From: Catellatospora sichuanensis
Lineage (GTDB): Bacteria > Actinomycetota > Actinomycetes > Mycobacteriales > Micromonosporaceae
Reading direction: 5' to 3'
Length of the DNA: 64,000 nucleotides
Assembly: GCF_007483665.1 (NCBI RefSeq)
Contig: NZ_VIQO01000043.1
Span: 48,262 to 112,261 of the forward strand
The translations under genes and the position numbers were made by a program. Numbering within the stretch: the first letter of the stretch is position 1; each line of letters starts with the position of its first letter. Shown piece by piece: positions 33,416 to 41,793 of the stretch. A model generated the notes under the pieces. It had not been told where the DNA came from. It worked only from the letters and a program-made list of their open reading frames with translations, and searched no databases.

Positions 33416-33419
33416 ATGA
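33348..33419 (+). CDS. Mini-ORF 3 of the coupling chain (23 residues)
   Basis: Same 23-residue product as mini-ORF 2 from the second tandem unit. It stops at 33417-33419 and overlaps the pstA ATG as ATGA. GAGGAGAAG, eleven bases before the pstA start, is its last coding segment and the pstA ribosome-binding site. Confidence 0.6.
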   Translation: MSELRERIMVFGDGADERSEEKP

Positions 33420-34327
33420 CGACGACCGCCACCCGTCCCGCGGCGGCCGCTCCGGTGCCGGCGGACCTGCGCCGCTCCGCGCTGCCGCTGCGCCGCCGGC
33501 TGACCGACGGCTTCAGCAAGTCGCTCATGGGCCTGGCGCTGCTGATCGCGCTCATCCCGCTGGGCCTGGTGATCTACCACGTGACCAGTCGGGGCATCGC
33601 GGTCATCAGCTGGGACTTCCTCATCGAGGACATCCCCAACTCGGCTCGCCGGATCGGCGGCGGCATGGGCCCCGCCGTGGCCGGCACCCTGGTCATCACC
33701 GGAGCCGCGGCTGCCATGGCGATTCCGCTCGGTGTGCTCGGCTCGATCTACCTCAACGAGTACGGCAAGCAGAACGCGCTGGCCCGGCTCATCCGGACCA
33801 TGTCCGACGTCATGACGGGCGTGCCCTCGGTCGTCATGGGTCTGTTCATCTACGTCTCGTACGTGCTCGTGGTGAAGGAGCAGTCCGGCTTCGCGGCCGC
33901 GCTCGCCCTGGGCTGCCTCATGCTCCCGGTGATCATCCGCAGCTCGGAGGAGATGCTCCGCCTGGTGCCGGACGAGCTGCGCCAGGCCAGCGCCGCGCTC
34001 GGCGCCCGGCGCTGGAAGACGACCGTCTCCGTGGTGCTGCCCGCGGCGATCTCCGGCATCGTGAGCGGCGTGATGCTGGCCATCGCGCGTGCCGCGGGCG
34101 AGACCGCACCGGTCGTGCTGGTGGCCGGCACGGTCTTCGCGTCGAACTGGAGCCTGGAGGGCGCCAACACCACCTTGGCCGCGCAGATCTTCAAGAACGC
34201 CGGAGAGCCGTTCCCGGCGGCACAGGAACGTGCCTGGGGCGCGGCGCTCACGCTGATGGTGATCGTGCTCCTGTTCACCGTCGCGTCCCGCCTGATCTCC
34301 AGCCGCTTCGCCATCAAGGAACGTTGA
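33416..34327 (+). CDS. pstA: Phosphate ABC transporter permease PstA
   Basis: A 303-residue permease with six membrane helices. The EAA-type loop is [20 protein letters not shown], followed by [18 protein letters not shown] 33416 gives a usual N-terminus ([14 protein letters not shown]); the longer open frame upstream is only a different reading of the 68-bp repeats. Translation is expected to depend on passage through the mini-ORF chain or on the GAGGAGAAG site. Confidence 0.92.
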   Translation: MTTTATRPAAAAPVPADLRRSALPLRRRLTDGFSKSLMGLALLIALIPLGLVIYHVTSRGIAVISWDFLIEDIPNSARRIGGGMGPAVAGTLVITGAAAAMAIPLGVLGSIYLNEYGKQNALARLIRTMSDVMTGVPSVVMGLFIYVSYVLVVKEQSGFAAALALGCLMLPVIIRSSEEMLRLVPDELRQASAALGARRWKTTVSVVLPAAISGIVSGVMLAIARAAGETAPVVLVAGTVFASNWSLEGANTTLAAQIFKNAGEPFPAAQERAWGAALTLMVIVLLFTVASRLISSRFAIKER

Positions 34328-34329
34328 GG

Positions 34330-35181
34330 ATGACCACCATGAGCAGCGACTTCACCCTGTCCACCCTTCTTCCGGGAGCCGTGCCCGCCATGCCCGTCGC
34401 ATCCGCAACGCCGGTGATGCAGCTGGAGAACGTCAGCGTCTTCTACGGCAACTACGAGGCCGTGCGGGGCACCACCATGGCGGTCCGCGAGCACCAGATC
34501 ACCGCGCTCATCGGCCCGTCGGGCTGCGGCAAGAGCACCGTGCTGCGCTCGCTCAACCGGATGAACGACCTCGTGGCGGGCGCCCGGGTGGCCGGCAAGA
34601 TCACGTTCCACGGCCAGGACCTCTACGCGCCGGACGTCGACCCGATCCAGGTGCGCCGCCGCATCGGCATGGTCTTCCAGAAGCCGAACCCGTTCCCGAA
34701 GTCCATCTACGAGAACGTGGCCTACGGCCTGAAGATCAACGGGATCAAGGACAACATGGACGACCGCGTCGAGCAGGCGCTGCGCGGCGCGGCCCTGTGG
34801 GACGAGGTCAAGGGCAAGCTCAAGACCAGCGGTCTGGCCCTGTCCGGCGGCCAGCAGCAGCGCCTGTGCATCGCGCGCGCGATCGCGGTCAAGCCCGAGG
34901 TGATCCTCATGGACGAGCCGTGCTCCGCGCTCGACCCGATCGCCACCGGCAAGATCGAGGACCTGATGCACGACCTGGCGGGCACGTACACCATCGTGAT
35001 CGTGACCCACAACATGCAGCAGGCTGCCCGCGTCAGCCACCACACCGCGTTCTTCACCGCGGAGCTCGACGAGGCCGGCGTGCGCCACGGCCGCCTGGTC
35101 GAGTTCAACGACACCGGCCGAATCTTCACCAACCCGGCCGACAAGCGCACCGAGGACTACATCACCGGCCGCTTCGGCTGA
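34330..35181 (+). CDS. pstB: Phosphate ABC transporter ATPase PstB
   Basis: A 283-residue ABC ATPase. Walker A is [14 protein letters not shown], the Q-loop region is [19 protein letters not shown], the signature is [14 protein letters not shown], Walker B is [13 protein letters not shown], and the switch His is in [10 protein letters not shown]. PstB-specific features include the RMNDL segment and a C-terminal [10 protein letters not shown]. The first 30 residues before the ABC domain are longer than usual; ATG 34339 is an alternative start. It is two bases from the pstA stop. A perfect 28-bp hairpin ends the operon. Confidence 0.95.
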   Translation: MTTMSSDFTLSTLLPGAVPAMPVASATPVMQLENVSVFYGNYEAVRGTTMAVREHQITALIGPSGCGKSTVLRSLNRMNDLVAGARVAGKITFHGQDLYAPDVDPIQVRRRIGMVFQKPNPFPKSIYENVAYGLKINGIKDNMDDRVEQALRGAALWDEVKGKLKTSGLALSGGQQQRLCIARAIAVKPEVILMDEPCSALDPIATGKIEDLMHDLAGTYTIVIVTHNMQQAARVSHHTAFFTAELDEAGVRHGRLVEFNDTGRIFTNPADKRTEDYITGRFG

Positions 35182-35225
35182 CCGCCGCTCGCCCCATCCG
35201 CGCCTGCCGTGGCCCCGGGCCTGCG

Positions 35226-35286
35226 GCAACTCTTGAAGACTTGCGGCCTCAGGACATCCCTGAGGCCGCAAGTCTTCAAGAGTTGC
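35226..35286. terminator. Perfect 28-bp hairpin between pstB and Nudix genes
   Basis: A 28-base arm (starting GCAACTCTTGAAGACTTGCG) is followed by a 5-base loop and its exact complement. It is the longest perfect stem in the window and lies between convergent genes, so it should block read-through from both sides. Confidence 0.75.
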
Positions 35287-35319
35287 GCCAGGTGGGCAGG
35301 GCGGCGCGCGGGGGGTGGG

Positions 35320-35901
35320 TCAGAGGGTGGGCATGTAGGGGGTGGTGACGTCGCGGTGGGTGGTGAGCATGTCCGCTACCGAGGGGTATGCGGCCAGCTC
35401 GCGCAGGGTGACCAGGGTTGGTGGGAGCATCGGCAGCTCGCCGGACTCGTGCTCGGCGATCGCCTCCTCCGGGGTCAGCCAGCGGGCCCGGTCGGCCTCG
35501 AACTCGGGCAGCGCGGCGTCCTGCCCGTCGGGCATGGCGGCCAGGAAGAACCAGGTGTCGAAGCGGCGCGGCTCGAACACCGGGGTCAGCCAGCGGTGCC
35601 ACGGGGTCAGCGCGGCCGGGAGCAGGGTCACCCCGGTCTCCTCCTGGATCTCGCGGACCGCGGCGTCGGCCGGGGTCTCGCCGGCCTCCAGCGAGCCGCC
35701 GGGGAACGCCCACATGCCGCCGAACGCCATCGCGCGCATCCGCCGGATCAGGAAGATCGTGCGGTCCGGGCGGATCAGCACCACGGTCGACGCCTCGCGG
35801 GGCGTCGCGGGCTCACGGCCGGACTCCGCGAACTCGCGGGCCAGCGTCTCGAAGCGGGCCCTTTGCTCGGGCGGCAGCAGGTCGAACGGGTTACTCGACA
35901 T
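35320..35901 (-). CDS. Nudix hydrolase
   Basis: A 193-residue Nudix protein. The Nudix box runs from GGSLEAGETPADAAVRE to EETGV at about residue 75, with the metal-binding REIQEE core. The N-terminal lead SSNPFDLLPPEQRARFETL and a C-terminal region resembling NUDT7/8-19-type CoA or acyl-CoA diphosphatases fit its position overlapping a thiolase gene. Its start lies 11 bases inside the thiolase 3' end, so translation is coupled. The substrate is inferred only by context. Confidence 0.8.
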   Translation of the reverse strand: MSSNPFDLLPPEQRARFETLAREFAESGREPATPREASTVVLIRPDRTIFLIRRMRAMAFGGMWAFPGGSLEAGETPADAAVREIQEETGVTLLPAALTPWHRWLTPVFEPRRFDTWFFLAAMPDGQDAALPEFEADRARWLTPEEAIAEHESGELPMLPPTLVTLRELAAYPSVADMLTTHRDVTTPYMPTL

Positions 35902-37066
35902 GGACCAGCACCGCCTGTCCCTGGCCGACGCCGATGCAGGCCGCCGCGATGCCGTAGCCGCCGCCCTTGCGGCGCAGCGTGTGGCACAGGTCCGTGACGA
36001 CCCGGGGTGCGGACGCGCCCAGCGGGTGGCCGTACGCGATCGCGCCGCCGTCGACGTTGACCAGCTCCGGGTCGATCTCCGGCAGCTCGTGCAGGCAGCT
36101 GAGCACCATCGCGGCGAACGCCTCGTTCAGCTCCCAGGCGGCGATGTCGCCGAAGCCGAGCTTCGCCTTGGCCAGCAGGGCGCGGATCGCGGGGACCGGG
36201 CCGGTGGAGAAGCGCTCCGGGGAGACGCCCGCGACCGTGCTCGCCACGATGCGGCCCAGCGGCCGCACCCCCAGGCGCTCGACGGCGGCGGCCGAGCCGA
36301 CCAGGGTCGCCGCGGCGCCGTCGTTGACGGGGGAGGAGTTGCCCGCGGTGACGGTGCCGTCCGGGGTGAACGCGGGGCGCAGCTTCGTCAGCGCCGCGGC
36401 GCTCGTGTCGGGGCGCACCGACTCGTCGCGGGTCACCCCGGCGACCTCGATGACCCGGTCGTCGAAGCGGCCCTGCGCCCAGGCGGCGGCGGCACGCTGC
36501 TGCGAGCGCAGCGCCCAGGCGTCCTGCGCCTCGCGGCCGATGCCGAACTCCTGCGCCACCTGCTGGGCGGCCACGCCCAGCGGCACCGTCCACACGTCGG
36601 GCATCAGCGGGTTGACCATGCGCCAGCCGAGCTGGGTGTTCCACAGCTTCGCCTCGCCGGGGAAGGCCGCGTCGGGCTTGGCCAGCACGAACGGGGCGCG
36701 GCTCATGCTCTCCACGCCGCCCGCGATGACCAGGTCGTTGTCGCCCGCGCGCACCGCCCGGGAGGCCTGCACGATCGCCTCGGCGCCCGCCGCGCACAGC
36801 CGGTTGACGGTCACGCCGGGCACCGTCGCGGGCAGGCCCGCCAGCAGCGCCGCCATCCGGGCCACGTTGCGGTTGTCCTCGCCGGCGCCGTTCGCGTCGC
36901 CGAGGATGATGTCCTCGATCAGCGCCGGGTCCAGCTCGGGGTGCCGCTTGAGCAGCGCGACCAGGGGCGCGGCCGCGAGGTCGTCGGTCCGTACGCCGGA
37001 CAGCCCGCCCTTGTGGCGGCCGAACGGGGTGCGGACCGCGTCGATGAGAAACGCCTGCGAGGTCAT
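35891..37066 (-). CDS. Acetyl-CoA C-acyltransferase (thiolase)
   Basis: A 391-residue thiolase. The nucleophilic Cys is in VNRLCAAGAEAIVQASRA near residue 90, the His motif is NVDGGAIAYGHPLGASAPR, and the second catalytic Cys is in AACIGVGQGQAVL. The N-terminus QAFLIDAVRTPFGRHKGGLS resembles PcaF/PaaJ-type 3-oxoadipyl-CoA thiolases, so aromatic or fatty-acid breakdown is possible. A TAGCCT -10 box lies seven bases before ATG 37066. The Nudix gene overlaps its end. Confidence 0.88.
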   Translation of the reverse strand: MTSQAFLIDAVRTPFGRHKGGLSGVRTDDLAAAPLVALLKRHPELDPALIEDIILGDANGAGEDNRNVARMAALLAGLPATVPGVTVNRLCAAGAEAIVQASRAVRAGDNDLVIAGGVESMSRAPFVLAKPDAAFPGEAKLWNTQLGWRMVNPLMPDVWTVPLGVAAQQVAQEFGIGREAQDAWALRSQQRAAAAWAQGRFDDRVIEVAGVTRDESVRPDTSAAALTKLRPAFTPDGTVTAGNSSPVNDGAAATLVGSAAAVERLGVRPLGRIVASTVAGVSPERFSTGPVPAIRALLAKAKLGFGDIAAWELNEAFAAMVLSCLHELPEIDPELVNVDGGAIAYGHPLGASAPRVVTDLCHTLRRKGGGYGIAAACIGVGQGQAVLVHVE

Positions 37067-37073
37067 GCTCCGC

Positions 37074-37079
37074 AGGCTA
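37074..37079 (-). promoter_or_regulatory. -10 box of leaderless thiolase gene
   Basis: TAGCCT on the minus strand is seven bases from ATG 37066. Confidence 0.5.
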
Positions 37080-37097
37080 CGTCACCTGAGGGATCGT

Positions 37098-37979
37098 TCA
37101 GCAACCCAGGTTCGTGAAGCCCAGGTAGGCGCGCAGCTTCTCGGTGTGCACGGACGGGGTCGTCGCCGTGCCGTCGATCGCCCGCAGCTCGGCGATGCCG
37201 CGCACGCTCGACAGCAGCCACACGCCGTCGGTCGCGGCCAGCTCGGCCGGGGTGACCATCCGCTCCGCGGCGGTCCAGCCGAGGTCGCCGGCGTTGTCGA
37301 GCAGGTGCCGGGCGGTCGTGCCGGGCAGGATGCCGGTGGTCTCCACGGGCACCGTGCACAGCGTGTCCCCGCTCAGCCAGACCAGCGTCGAGGTCGGGCC
37401 CTCGAGGGCGTAGCCGTCCTCGGAGACCCACAGCGCGTCGTCCACGCCCTGCGCCAGCGCCCAGCGCTGCGAGGCCATGTTGATCGCGTACGACAGCGAC
37501 TTCACGCCGCCCAGCAGCCACGGGGCCGACGTGCGCGCGTCGGCCGGGTAGCCCAGCGAGATCGTGGTGACGGTGATGCCCTCGTGGCGGGCGGCCAGGG
37601 TGACCGCGCCGATCGGGTTCAGGGTGGCGAAGCAGGTGACCGGGCCGCCGGTGGCTGCCGTCGCCTCCGTGCCGCGGGTGCAGACCAGGCGCAGCGCGCC
37701 CTCGACCTCGGCCGGCCACTGCGCGCAGGCCAGCGCGGCCAGCTCGCGCAGCACCGGCTCGGCGGGCAGGGCCAGCTCCATCCGGACGGCCGAGCGGGCC
37801 ATCCGGGCCAGGTGCTCGCCGATCAGCCACGGCTCCACGCCGCCGCGGCCGTCGGGCCGCACGTGCATGGTCTCGAAGACCCCGTCGCCGCGCAGCACGC
37901 CGAGATCGTCGGCACGGAGCACGGGAGTGTCGGCCGGCACCACACCAAGGCCATGGACCACGAGAACAGGCTGCACCAC
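37098..37979 (-). CDS. Aminotransferase class IV (PabC/Ilve-like)
   Basis: A 293-residue fold-type IV PLP enzyme. LGVLRGDGVFETMHV is the N-terminal mark, the Schiff-base lysine lies in GGVKSLSYAINM, and the cofactor site continues with DDALWVSEDGYALEGPTSTL and GILPGTTARHLL. It may be 4-amino-4-deoxychorismate lyase or a D-amino-acid aminotransferase; sequence alone does not decide. GTG 37979 fits a TAGCAT -10 box seven bases upstream. It is divergent from fur. Confidence 0.8.
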   Translation of the reverse strand: MVQPVLVVHGLGVVPADTPVLRADDLGVLRGDGVFETMHVRPDGRGGVEPWLIGEHLARMARSAVRMELALPAEPVLRELAALACAQWPAEVEGALRLVCTRGTEATAATGGPVTCFATLNPIGAVTLAARHEGITVTTISLGYPADARTSAPWLLGGVKSLSYAINMASQRWALAQGVDDALWVSEDGYALEGPTSTLVWLSGDTLCTVPVETTGILPGTTARHLLDNAGDLGWTAAERMVTPAELAATDGVWLLSSVRGIAELRAIDGTATTPSVHTEKLRAYLGFTNLGC

Positions 37980-37986
37980 GGCCGGA

Positions 37987-37992
37987 ATGCTA
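37987..37992 (-). promoter_or_regulatory. -10 box of leaderless class IV aminotransferase gene
   Basis: TAGCAT on the minus strand is seven bases from GTG 37979. Confidence 0.5.
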
Positions 37993-38106
37993 CGCGTCCC
38001 CACGATCACCCCCGCCGCCGTCCCACCGGTCCGTGACCGCGGCCGTCGCGCCGCGATCTTCGCCCGCCCGTCGCCCGCACCCGCCCGCCCCGTCGTGCGC
38101 CCGCCT

Positions 38107-38183
38107 CGATCGTTCGACTTGCCTGGCACATGTGCGAATGGCGGCTCAAGATACGCACGACTGCCTGGCAAGTTCGATGATCG
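38107..38183. repeat. Imperfect long inverted repeat in the fur divergent region
   Basis: Arms of 32 bases match at about 24 positions, including ACTTGCC and GGCA blocks and GTGCG at the inner ends (TCGATCGTTCGACTTGCC against the complement of GGCAAGTTCGATGATCGA). It lies between divergent genes, so it could be an operator or another palindromic element. Confidence 0.55.
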
Positions 38184-38238
38184 AGGGCGGGCGGCCGACG
38201 TCACGCCGCGCGGGCGGAGGTGCTTCAGCGTGTCGAAC

Positions 38239-38244
38239 TATGAT
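38239..38244 (+). promoter_or_regulatory. -10 box of leaderless fur gene
   Basis: TATGAT lies six bases before ATG 38251. Confidence 0.5.
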
Positions 38245-38250
38245 CGGACG

Positions 38251-38673
38251 ATGCCCGAACAAGGCTCCGCCGAGCTGGCCGAACTCCTCCGGGACCGCGG
38301 CCTGCGGCTCACCCCCCAGCGGCAACTGGTGCTCGACGCCGTGCGCCAGCTCGTCCATGCCACCCCGGAACAGGTGCACGCCGCCGTGTGCGAGGTGGCC
38401 TCCGGGGTGAACATCACCACCGTGTACCGGACCCTGGAGCTGCTGGAGGAGCTCGGGCTGGTGACCCACGTGCACCTGTCGCACGGCGCGCCGACGTATC
38501 ACGACGCGGCGGTCGTACAGCACGTGCACCTGGTCTGCCGCAACTGCGACACGGTGACCGAGCTGGAGCAGAGCGAGCTGGCCCCGCTCGCGGAGCGGCT
38601 GCTGTCGCAGCGCGGCTTCCGGATGGACATCGGGCACGTGGCCTTGTTCGGACTATGCGGGAGCTGTGCGTGA
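38251..38673 (+). CDS. Fur family transcriptional regulator
   Basis: A 140-residue Fur-family metalloregulator. The winged helix spans RLTPQRQLVLDAVRQL to NITTVYRTLELLEELGLV. The metal/dimer half has HVHLSHGAPTYH, then QHVHLVCRNCDTV, and ends in LFGLCGSCA, giving two CxxC zinc sites. Whether it senses iron, zinc or peroxide is not clear. ATG 38251 is chosen for its -10 box. The stop overlaps the next start as TGATG, so it is coupled to ygfZ. Confidence 0.85.
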   Translation: MPEQGSAELAELLRDRGLRLTPQRQLVLDAVRQLVHATPEQVHAAVCEVASGVNITTVYRTLELLEELGLVTHVHLSHGAPTYHDAAVVQHVHLVCRNCDTVTELEQSELAPLAERLLSQRGFRMDIGHVALFGLCGSCA

Positions 38674-39740
38674 TGGGTACGACCGTGCTGATGGGCCATT
38701 TCGACCCGGATTCCGCCGACGCCGCCGTCGCGGCGCACCACGGCGACCCGAACCGCGAGCAGCGGACCCTGCTGACCGCGGCCGGGGCAGTGGACCGCTC
38801 GCACCGCGGGGTGCTGGCGCTGACCGGCCCGGAGCGGCTGAGCTTCCTGCACAACCTGACCACGCAGCACCTGACCGCGCTGGCCGACGGCCAGGGCACC
38901 CGGACGCTGGTGCTCTCCCCGAACGGGCACATCGAGCACGAGCTGTGGGTGTCCGAGCTCGACGGCACGCTCTGGGTGGACGTCGAGCCGGGCACCGTCG
39001 ACGGCCTGGTCGCCTTCCTGACCAAGATGCGCTTCTTCACCCAGGTCGAGATCAAGCCCGCCGATCTGGTCGTACACAGCCTGGTCGGGCCCGGGGCACT
39101 AGCCGCCGCCGCGAAACTGGGCGTCGCCGTGCCCGCCGAGCCGGACGTGCTGGAGGTGCCGGGGCCCAAGTTCGCCACCGGCGCGCTGCCGCCGCGGCCG
39201 ACCACGGTGTACGCGCTGAGCCCGCTGCCCGGCGGCGGTTTCGTCCGCCGGCGCTCCCTCGGCGAACTGCCGGTGCTGGACCTGCTCCTGCCCGCCGACA
39301 CCGCTTCGGCCACGGTGGCCGCGCTGGAGCTGCCGCCCGCGGGGCTGTGGGCGTACGAGGCGGTGCGGGCGGCCGCGAAGCAGGCCCGGGTGGGGGTGGA
39401 CACCGATCACCGGACGCTGCCGTCGGAGGTGGACCTGACCGCCGCCGCGGTGCACCTGGAGAAGGGCTGCTACCGGGGCCAGGAGACGGTGGCCCGGGTG
39501 CACCACCTCGGCAAGCCGCCCCGCGCGCTGCGCCTGCTGCACCTGGACGGCATCCTCACCGACGAGCTTCCGGCGCGTGGCACCGAGATCACGGCGAATG
39601 GCCGTACCGTCGGATTCATCGGCACGGCGGCCCGGCACGCGGAACTCGGACCGATCGCGCTCGCGGTCCTCAAGCGCAATATTTCCGGCGACACCCCCCT
39701 CACCGCGGGAGAATCTACGGCCTCTATCGACCCTGACTAG
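38673..39740 (+). CDS. ygfZ: YgfZ/GcvT-type folate-binding protein
   Basis: A 355-residue protein of the folate-binding YgfZ family, which helps maintain some iron-sulfur enzymes and tRNA-modifying MiaB. The diagnostic motif KGCYRGQETVAR is near residue 270. The GcvT-like N-terminal RLSFLHNLTTQHLTAL and the central FFTQVEIKP are present. ATG 38673 overlaps the fur TGA by one base (TGATG), so iron/metal regulation and Fe-S repair are linked in one operon. Confidence 0.88.
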   Translation: MGTTVLMGHFDPDSADAAVAAHHGDPNREQRTLLTAAGAVDRSHRGVLALTGPERLSFLHNLTTQHLTALADGQGTRTLVLSPNGHIEHELWVSELDGTLWVDVEPGTVDGLVAFLTKMRFFTQVEIKPADLVVHSLVGPGALAAAAKLGVAVPAEPDVLEVPGPKFATGALPPRPTTVYALSPLPGGGFVRRRSLGELPVLDLLLPADTASATVAALELPPAGLWAYEAVRAAAKQARVGVDTDHRTLPSEVDLTAAAVHLEKGCYRGQETVARVHHLGKPPRALRLLHLDGILTDELPARGTEITANGRTVGFIGTAARHAELGPIALAVLKRNISGDTPLTAGESTASIDPD

Positions 39741-39760
39741 AAATATGACAGGATGCGCCC

Positions 39761-40597
39761 ATGACGAACGGGACTCTGATCACCGTCGCGCCCACCGGCG
39801 CGGAATCCGCCAAGGCTGACGTGCCCGCCCTGCCGGTGACGCTGGACGAGCTGGTCGCCACCGCGAAGGAGTGCGAGTCCGTCGGCGCGAGCGTGATCCA
39901 CGTGCACATCCGCGACGACGAGGCCAAGCCGAGCCTCGACCCGGTCCGACTGCGTGAGACCGTCGCCGCGCTGCGTTCCAGCACCGACCTGATCGTGCAG
40001 CTGTCCAGCGGCGGCTCGGTGCACGACCCGGAGTCCGCCCGCCTGGCCGTGCTCGACGCCGGCCCGGACATGGCCAGCTGCACCATGGGCACCGTCAACT
40101 TCGGCGACGACGTCTTCATGAACCGCTGGGAGTTCATCGTCGACCTGCACACCCGTATGCAGGAGCGCGGCGTCGTGCCGGAGTACGAGATCTTCGACCT
40201 GGGCCAGCTGTGGGCCCTGCAGCGCCTGCTCGACAAGTACGGCCTGCCCGCGGGCGGCCACGTGCACGTCGACTTCGTGATGGGCGTGCCCGGCGGCATG
40301 CCCGGCACCCCGGCCGCACTGGTCGCCTGCCAGCAGGCCCTGCGCGAGCTGCCCGAGGGCACCACGTTCTCGGCCACCGGCATCGGGCGGTTCACCCTGC
40401 CGGTGCTGCTCACCGCGCTCGGCTCGGGCGGCCACCTGCGGGTCGGCATGGAGGACACGGTCACCTACGCCAAGGGGCAGCCGGTCGAGTCCAACACCCA
40501 GCTGGTGGCGCGGGCGTCCGCATTCGCCCGGTTGGCGCAGCGCCCCGCGCTGACCCCGGGTGAGGCACGCAACCTCCTGGGGATCCCGCCGCGCTGA
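39761..40597 (+). CDS. BKACE family beta-keto acid cleavage enzyme (DUF849)
   Basis: A 278-residue zinc-dependent TIM-barrel enzyme of the 3-keto-5-aminohexanoate cleavage (Kce) family, which condenses beta-keto acids with acetyl-CoA. Metal-binding histidines are in VIHVHIRDDEAKPS, later HVHVDFVMGVPGGMPG, and the ending is VGMEDTVTYAKGQPVESN. Substrate among the many BKACE classes is unknown. It starts 20 bases after ygfZ and is followed closely by asparaginase, both plus strand. Confidence 0.82.
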   Translation: MTNGTLITVAPTGAESAKADVPALPVTLDELVATAKECESVGASVIHVHIRDDEAKPSLDPVRLRETVAALRSSTDLIVQLSSGGSVHDPESARLAVLDAGPDMASCTMGTVNFGDDVFMNRWEFIVDLHTRMQERGVVPEYEIFDLGQLWALQRLLDKYGLPAGGHVHVDFVMGVPGGMPGTPAALVACQQALRELPEGTTFSATGIGRFTLPVLLTALGSGGHLRVGMEDTVTYAKGQPVESNTQLVARASAFARLAQRPALTPGEARNLLGIPPR

Positions 40598-40612
40598 AAT
40601 GTGAAACCCCGG

Positions 40613-40618
40613 TAGCGT
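40613..40618 (+). promoter_or_regulatory. -10 box of asparaginase gene
   Basis: TAGCGT is eight bases before ATG 40627. Confidence 0.45.
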
Positions 40619-40626
40619 TCCTTACC

Positions 40627-41574
40627 ATGGGCAAGGTTTACGAGGGCGGCGTACCGCTCGTGGAAGTGGAACGCAGCGGTTTCGTCGAGGGCGGCCACCG
40701 CGGGTCGGTGATCGTCCTGGACGCCGCCGGAAATCCGGTCGCGTCCGCCGGTGACGTCACCGGGCCGATCTTCGCGCGCTCCTCCAACAAGCCCATGCAG
40801 GCCATCGGCATGCTGCGCGCCGGGCTGCGCCTGGCCGATCCGGCGGACCTGGCCCTGGTCGCCGCGAGCCACTACGGCGAGGACTTCCACATCGCCCGGG
40901 TGCGCGCGTTGCTGCGCAGCGGCGGGCTCACCGAGGCCGCCCTGCGCTGCCCGCCCGACCTGCCCCTGGACGACGCCGCGAAGATCGCCAGCGGAGGCAC
41001 CCCGCAGCGCGTCTACATGAACTGCTCCGGCAAGCACTCCGGCATGCTGCTCACCTGCCGCGCCGCCGGCTGGGGCACGGAGGACTACTTCCAGCCCGAC
41101 CACCCGCTGCAGCAGCGCCTCAACGAGACCATCGAGGAGTTCGCGGGCGAGTCCGCGGCCGCGATGGGTGTCGACGGCTGCGGCGCGCCCGTGCTCGCGC
41201 TGTCGCTGACCGGCCTGGCCACCGCGTTCCGCCGGCTCGCCGAGGGCGTGCCCGGCTCGCTGGAGCACTCTGTCGCCGACGCCATGCGGGCGTACCCGGA
41301 ACTGGTCAGCGGCACCGATCGCGAGGACGCCCGGCTCATGCGAGCCGTGCCCGGCCTGGTCTGCAAGGTCGGCGCGGAAGGCGTATGGGCGGCGGCCGTA
41401 CCCGGCAAGGGCGCCGTAGCCGTCAAGATCGACGACGGCGCCGCCCGCGCCCGCGGTCCCATCATGATCACCGCCCTGCGCCGCCTCGGCATCGCCGTCG
41501 ACGTCCCCACCCTCACCACCCCGCCCCTGCTCGGCGGCGGCCGCAAGGTAGGCGCCCTCCACCCCCTCTGGTGA
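40627..41574 (+). CDS. L-asparaginase, thermolabile (Rhizobium etli type)
   Basis: A 315-residue asparaginase of the AnsA/DUF1126-like R. etli type II family, unrelated to the E. coli enzymes. Family marks: ERSGFVEGGHRGSVIVLD near the start, SSNKPMQAIGMLRAGL, SHYGEDFHIARVRALL, YMNCSGKHSGMLLTC and VDGCGAPVLALSLTGLA. It hydrolyses asparagine to aspartate and ammonia. A family B repeat lies 31 bases after the stop. Confidence 0.85.
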   Translation: MGKVYEGGVPLVEVERSGFVEGGHRGSVIVLDAAGNPVASAGDVTGPIFARSSNKPMQAIGMLRAGLRLADPADLALVAASHYGEDFHIARVRALLRSGGLTEAALRCPPDLPLDDAAKIASGGTPQRVYMNCSGKHSGMLLTCRAAGWGTEDYFQPDHPLQQRLNETIEEFAGESAAAMGVDGCGAPVLALSLTGLATAFRRLAEGVPGSLEHSVADAMRAYPELVSGTDREDARLMRAVPGLVCKVGAEGVWAAAVPGKGAVAVKIDDGAARARGPIMITALRRLGIAVDVPTLTTPPLLGGGRKVGALHPLW

Positions 41575-41604
41575 CCCGCCCACCCCCTCGCACCGCGAGT
41601 CGCG

Positions 41605-41664
41605 GTGATCATGAAGTTGTGGCGGGGACACGCCGGTGACCCGTGCCATAAGTTCATGATCGAC
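41605..41664. repeat. Palindromic intergenic repeat, family B, copy 4
   Basis: GTGATCATGAAGTTGTGGCG, GGACACGCCGG, CCCGTGCCATAAG and TTCATGATCGAC in order; the same layout as copy 1 with slightly decayed ends. Confidence 0.85.
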
Positions 41665-41745
41665 TCGTTGTTGCCGGGTGGCCGTGGGCTGGGGTGGGTC
41701 GGGGATGTGGTGGTTTGTGGCGTGGCGTAGGTCGCTAGCTAGTAG

Positions 41746-41770
41746 TTAGCAATATGCTTGCTGTTGCTAG
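41746..41770. promoter_or_regulatory. Candidate operator of the XRE regulator
   Basis: The inverted repeat TTAGCAA...TTGCTAG (11-base spacer) lies in a notably AT-rich stretch with further GCTAGC and TAGTTAGC fragments (41734-41772), directly before the -10 box of an XRE gene. Autoregulation is the simplest reading. Confidence 0.55.
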
Positions 41771-41780
41771 CAGTCGTGGG

Positions 41781-41786
41781 TAGCTT
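41781..41786 (+). promoter_or_regulatory. -10 box of leaderless XRE gene
   Basis: TAGCTT is seven bases before GTG 41794. Confidence 0.5.
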
Positions 41787-41793
41787 GGTGGTC

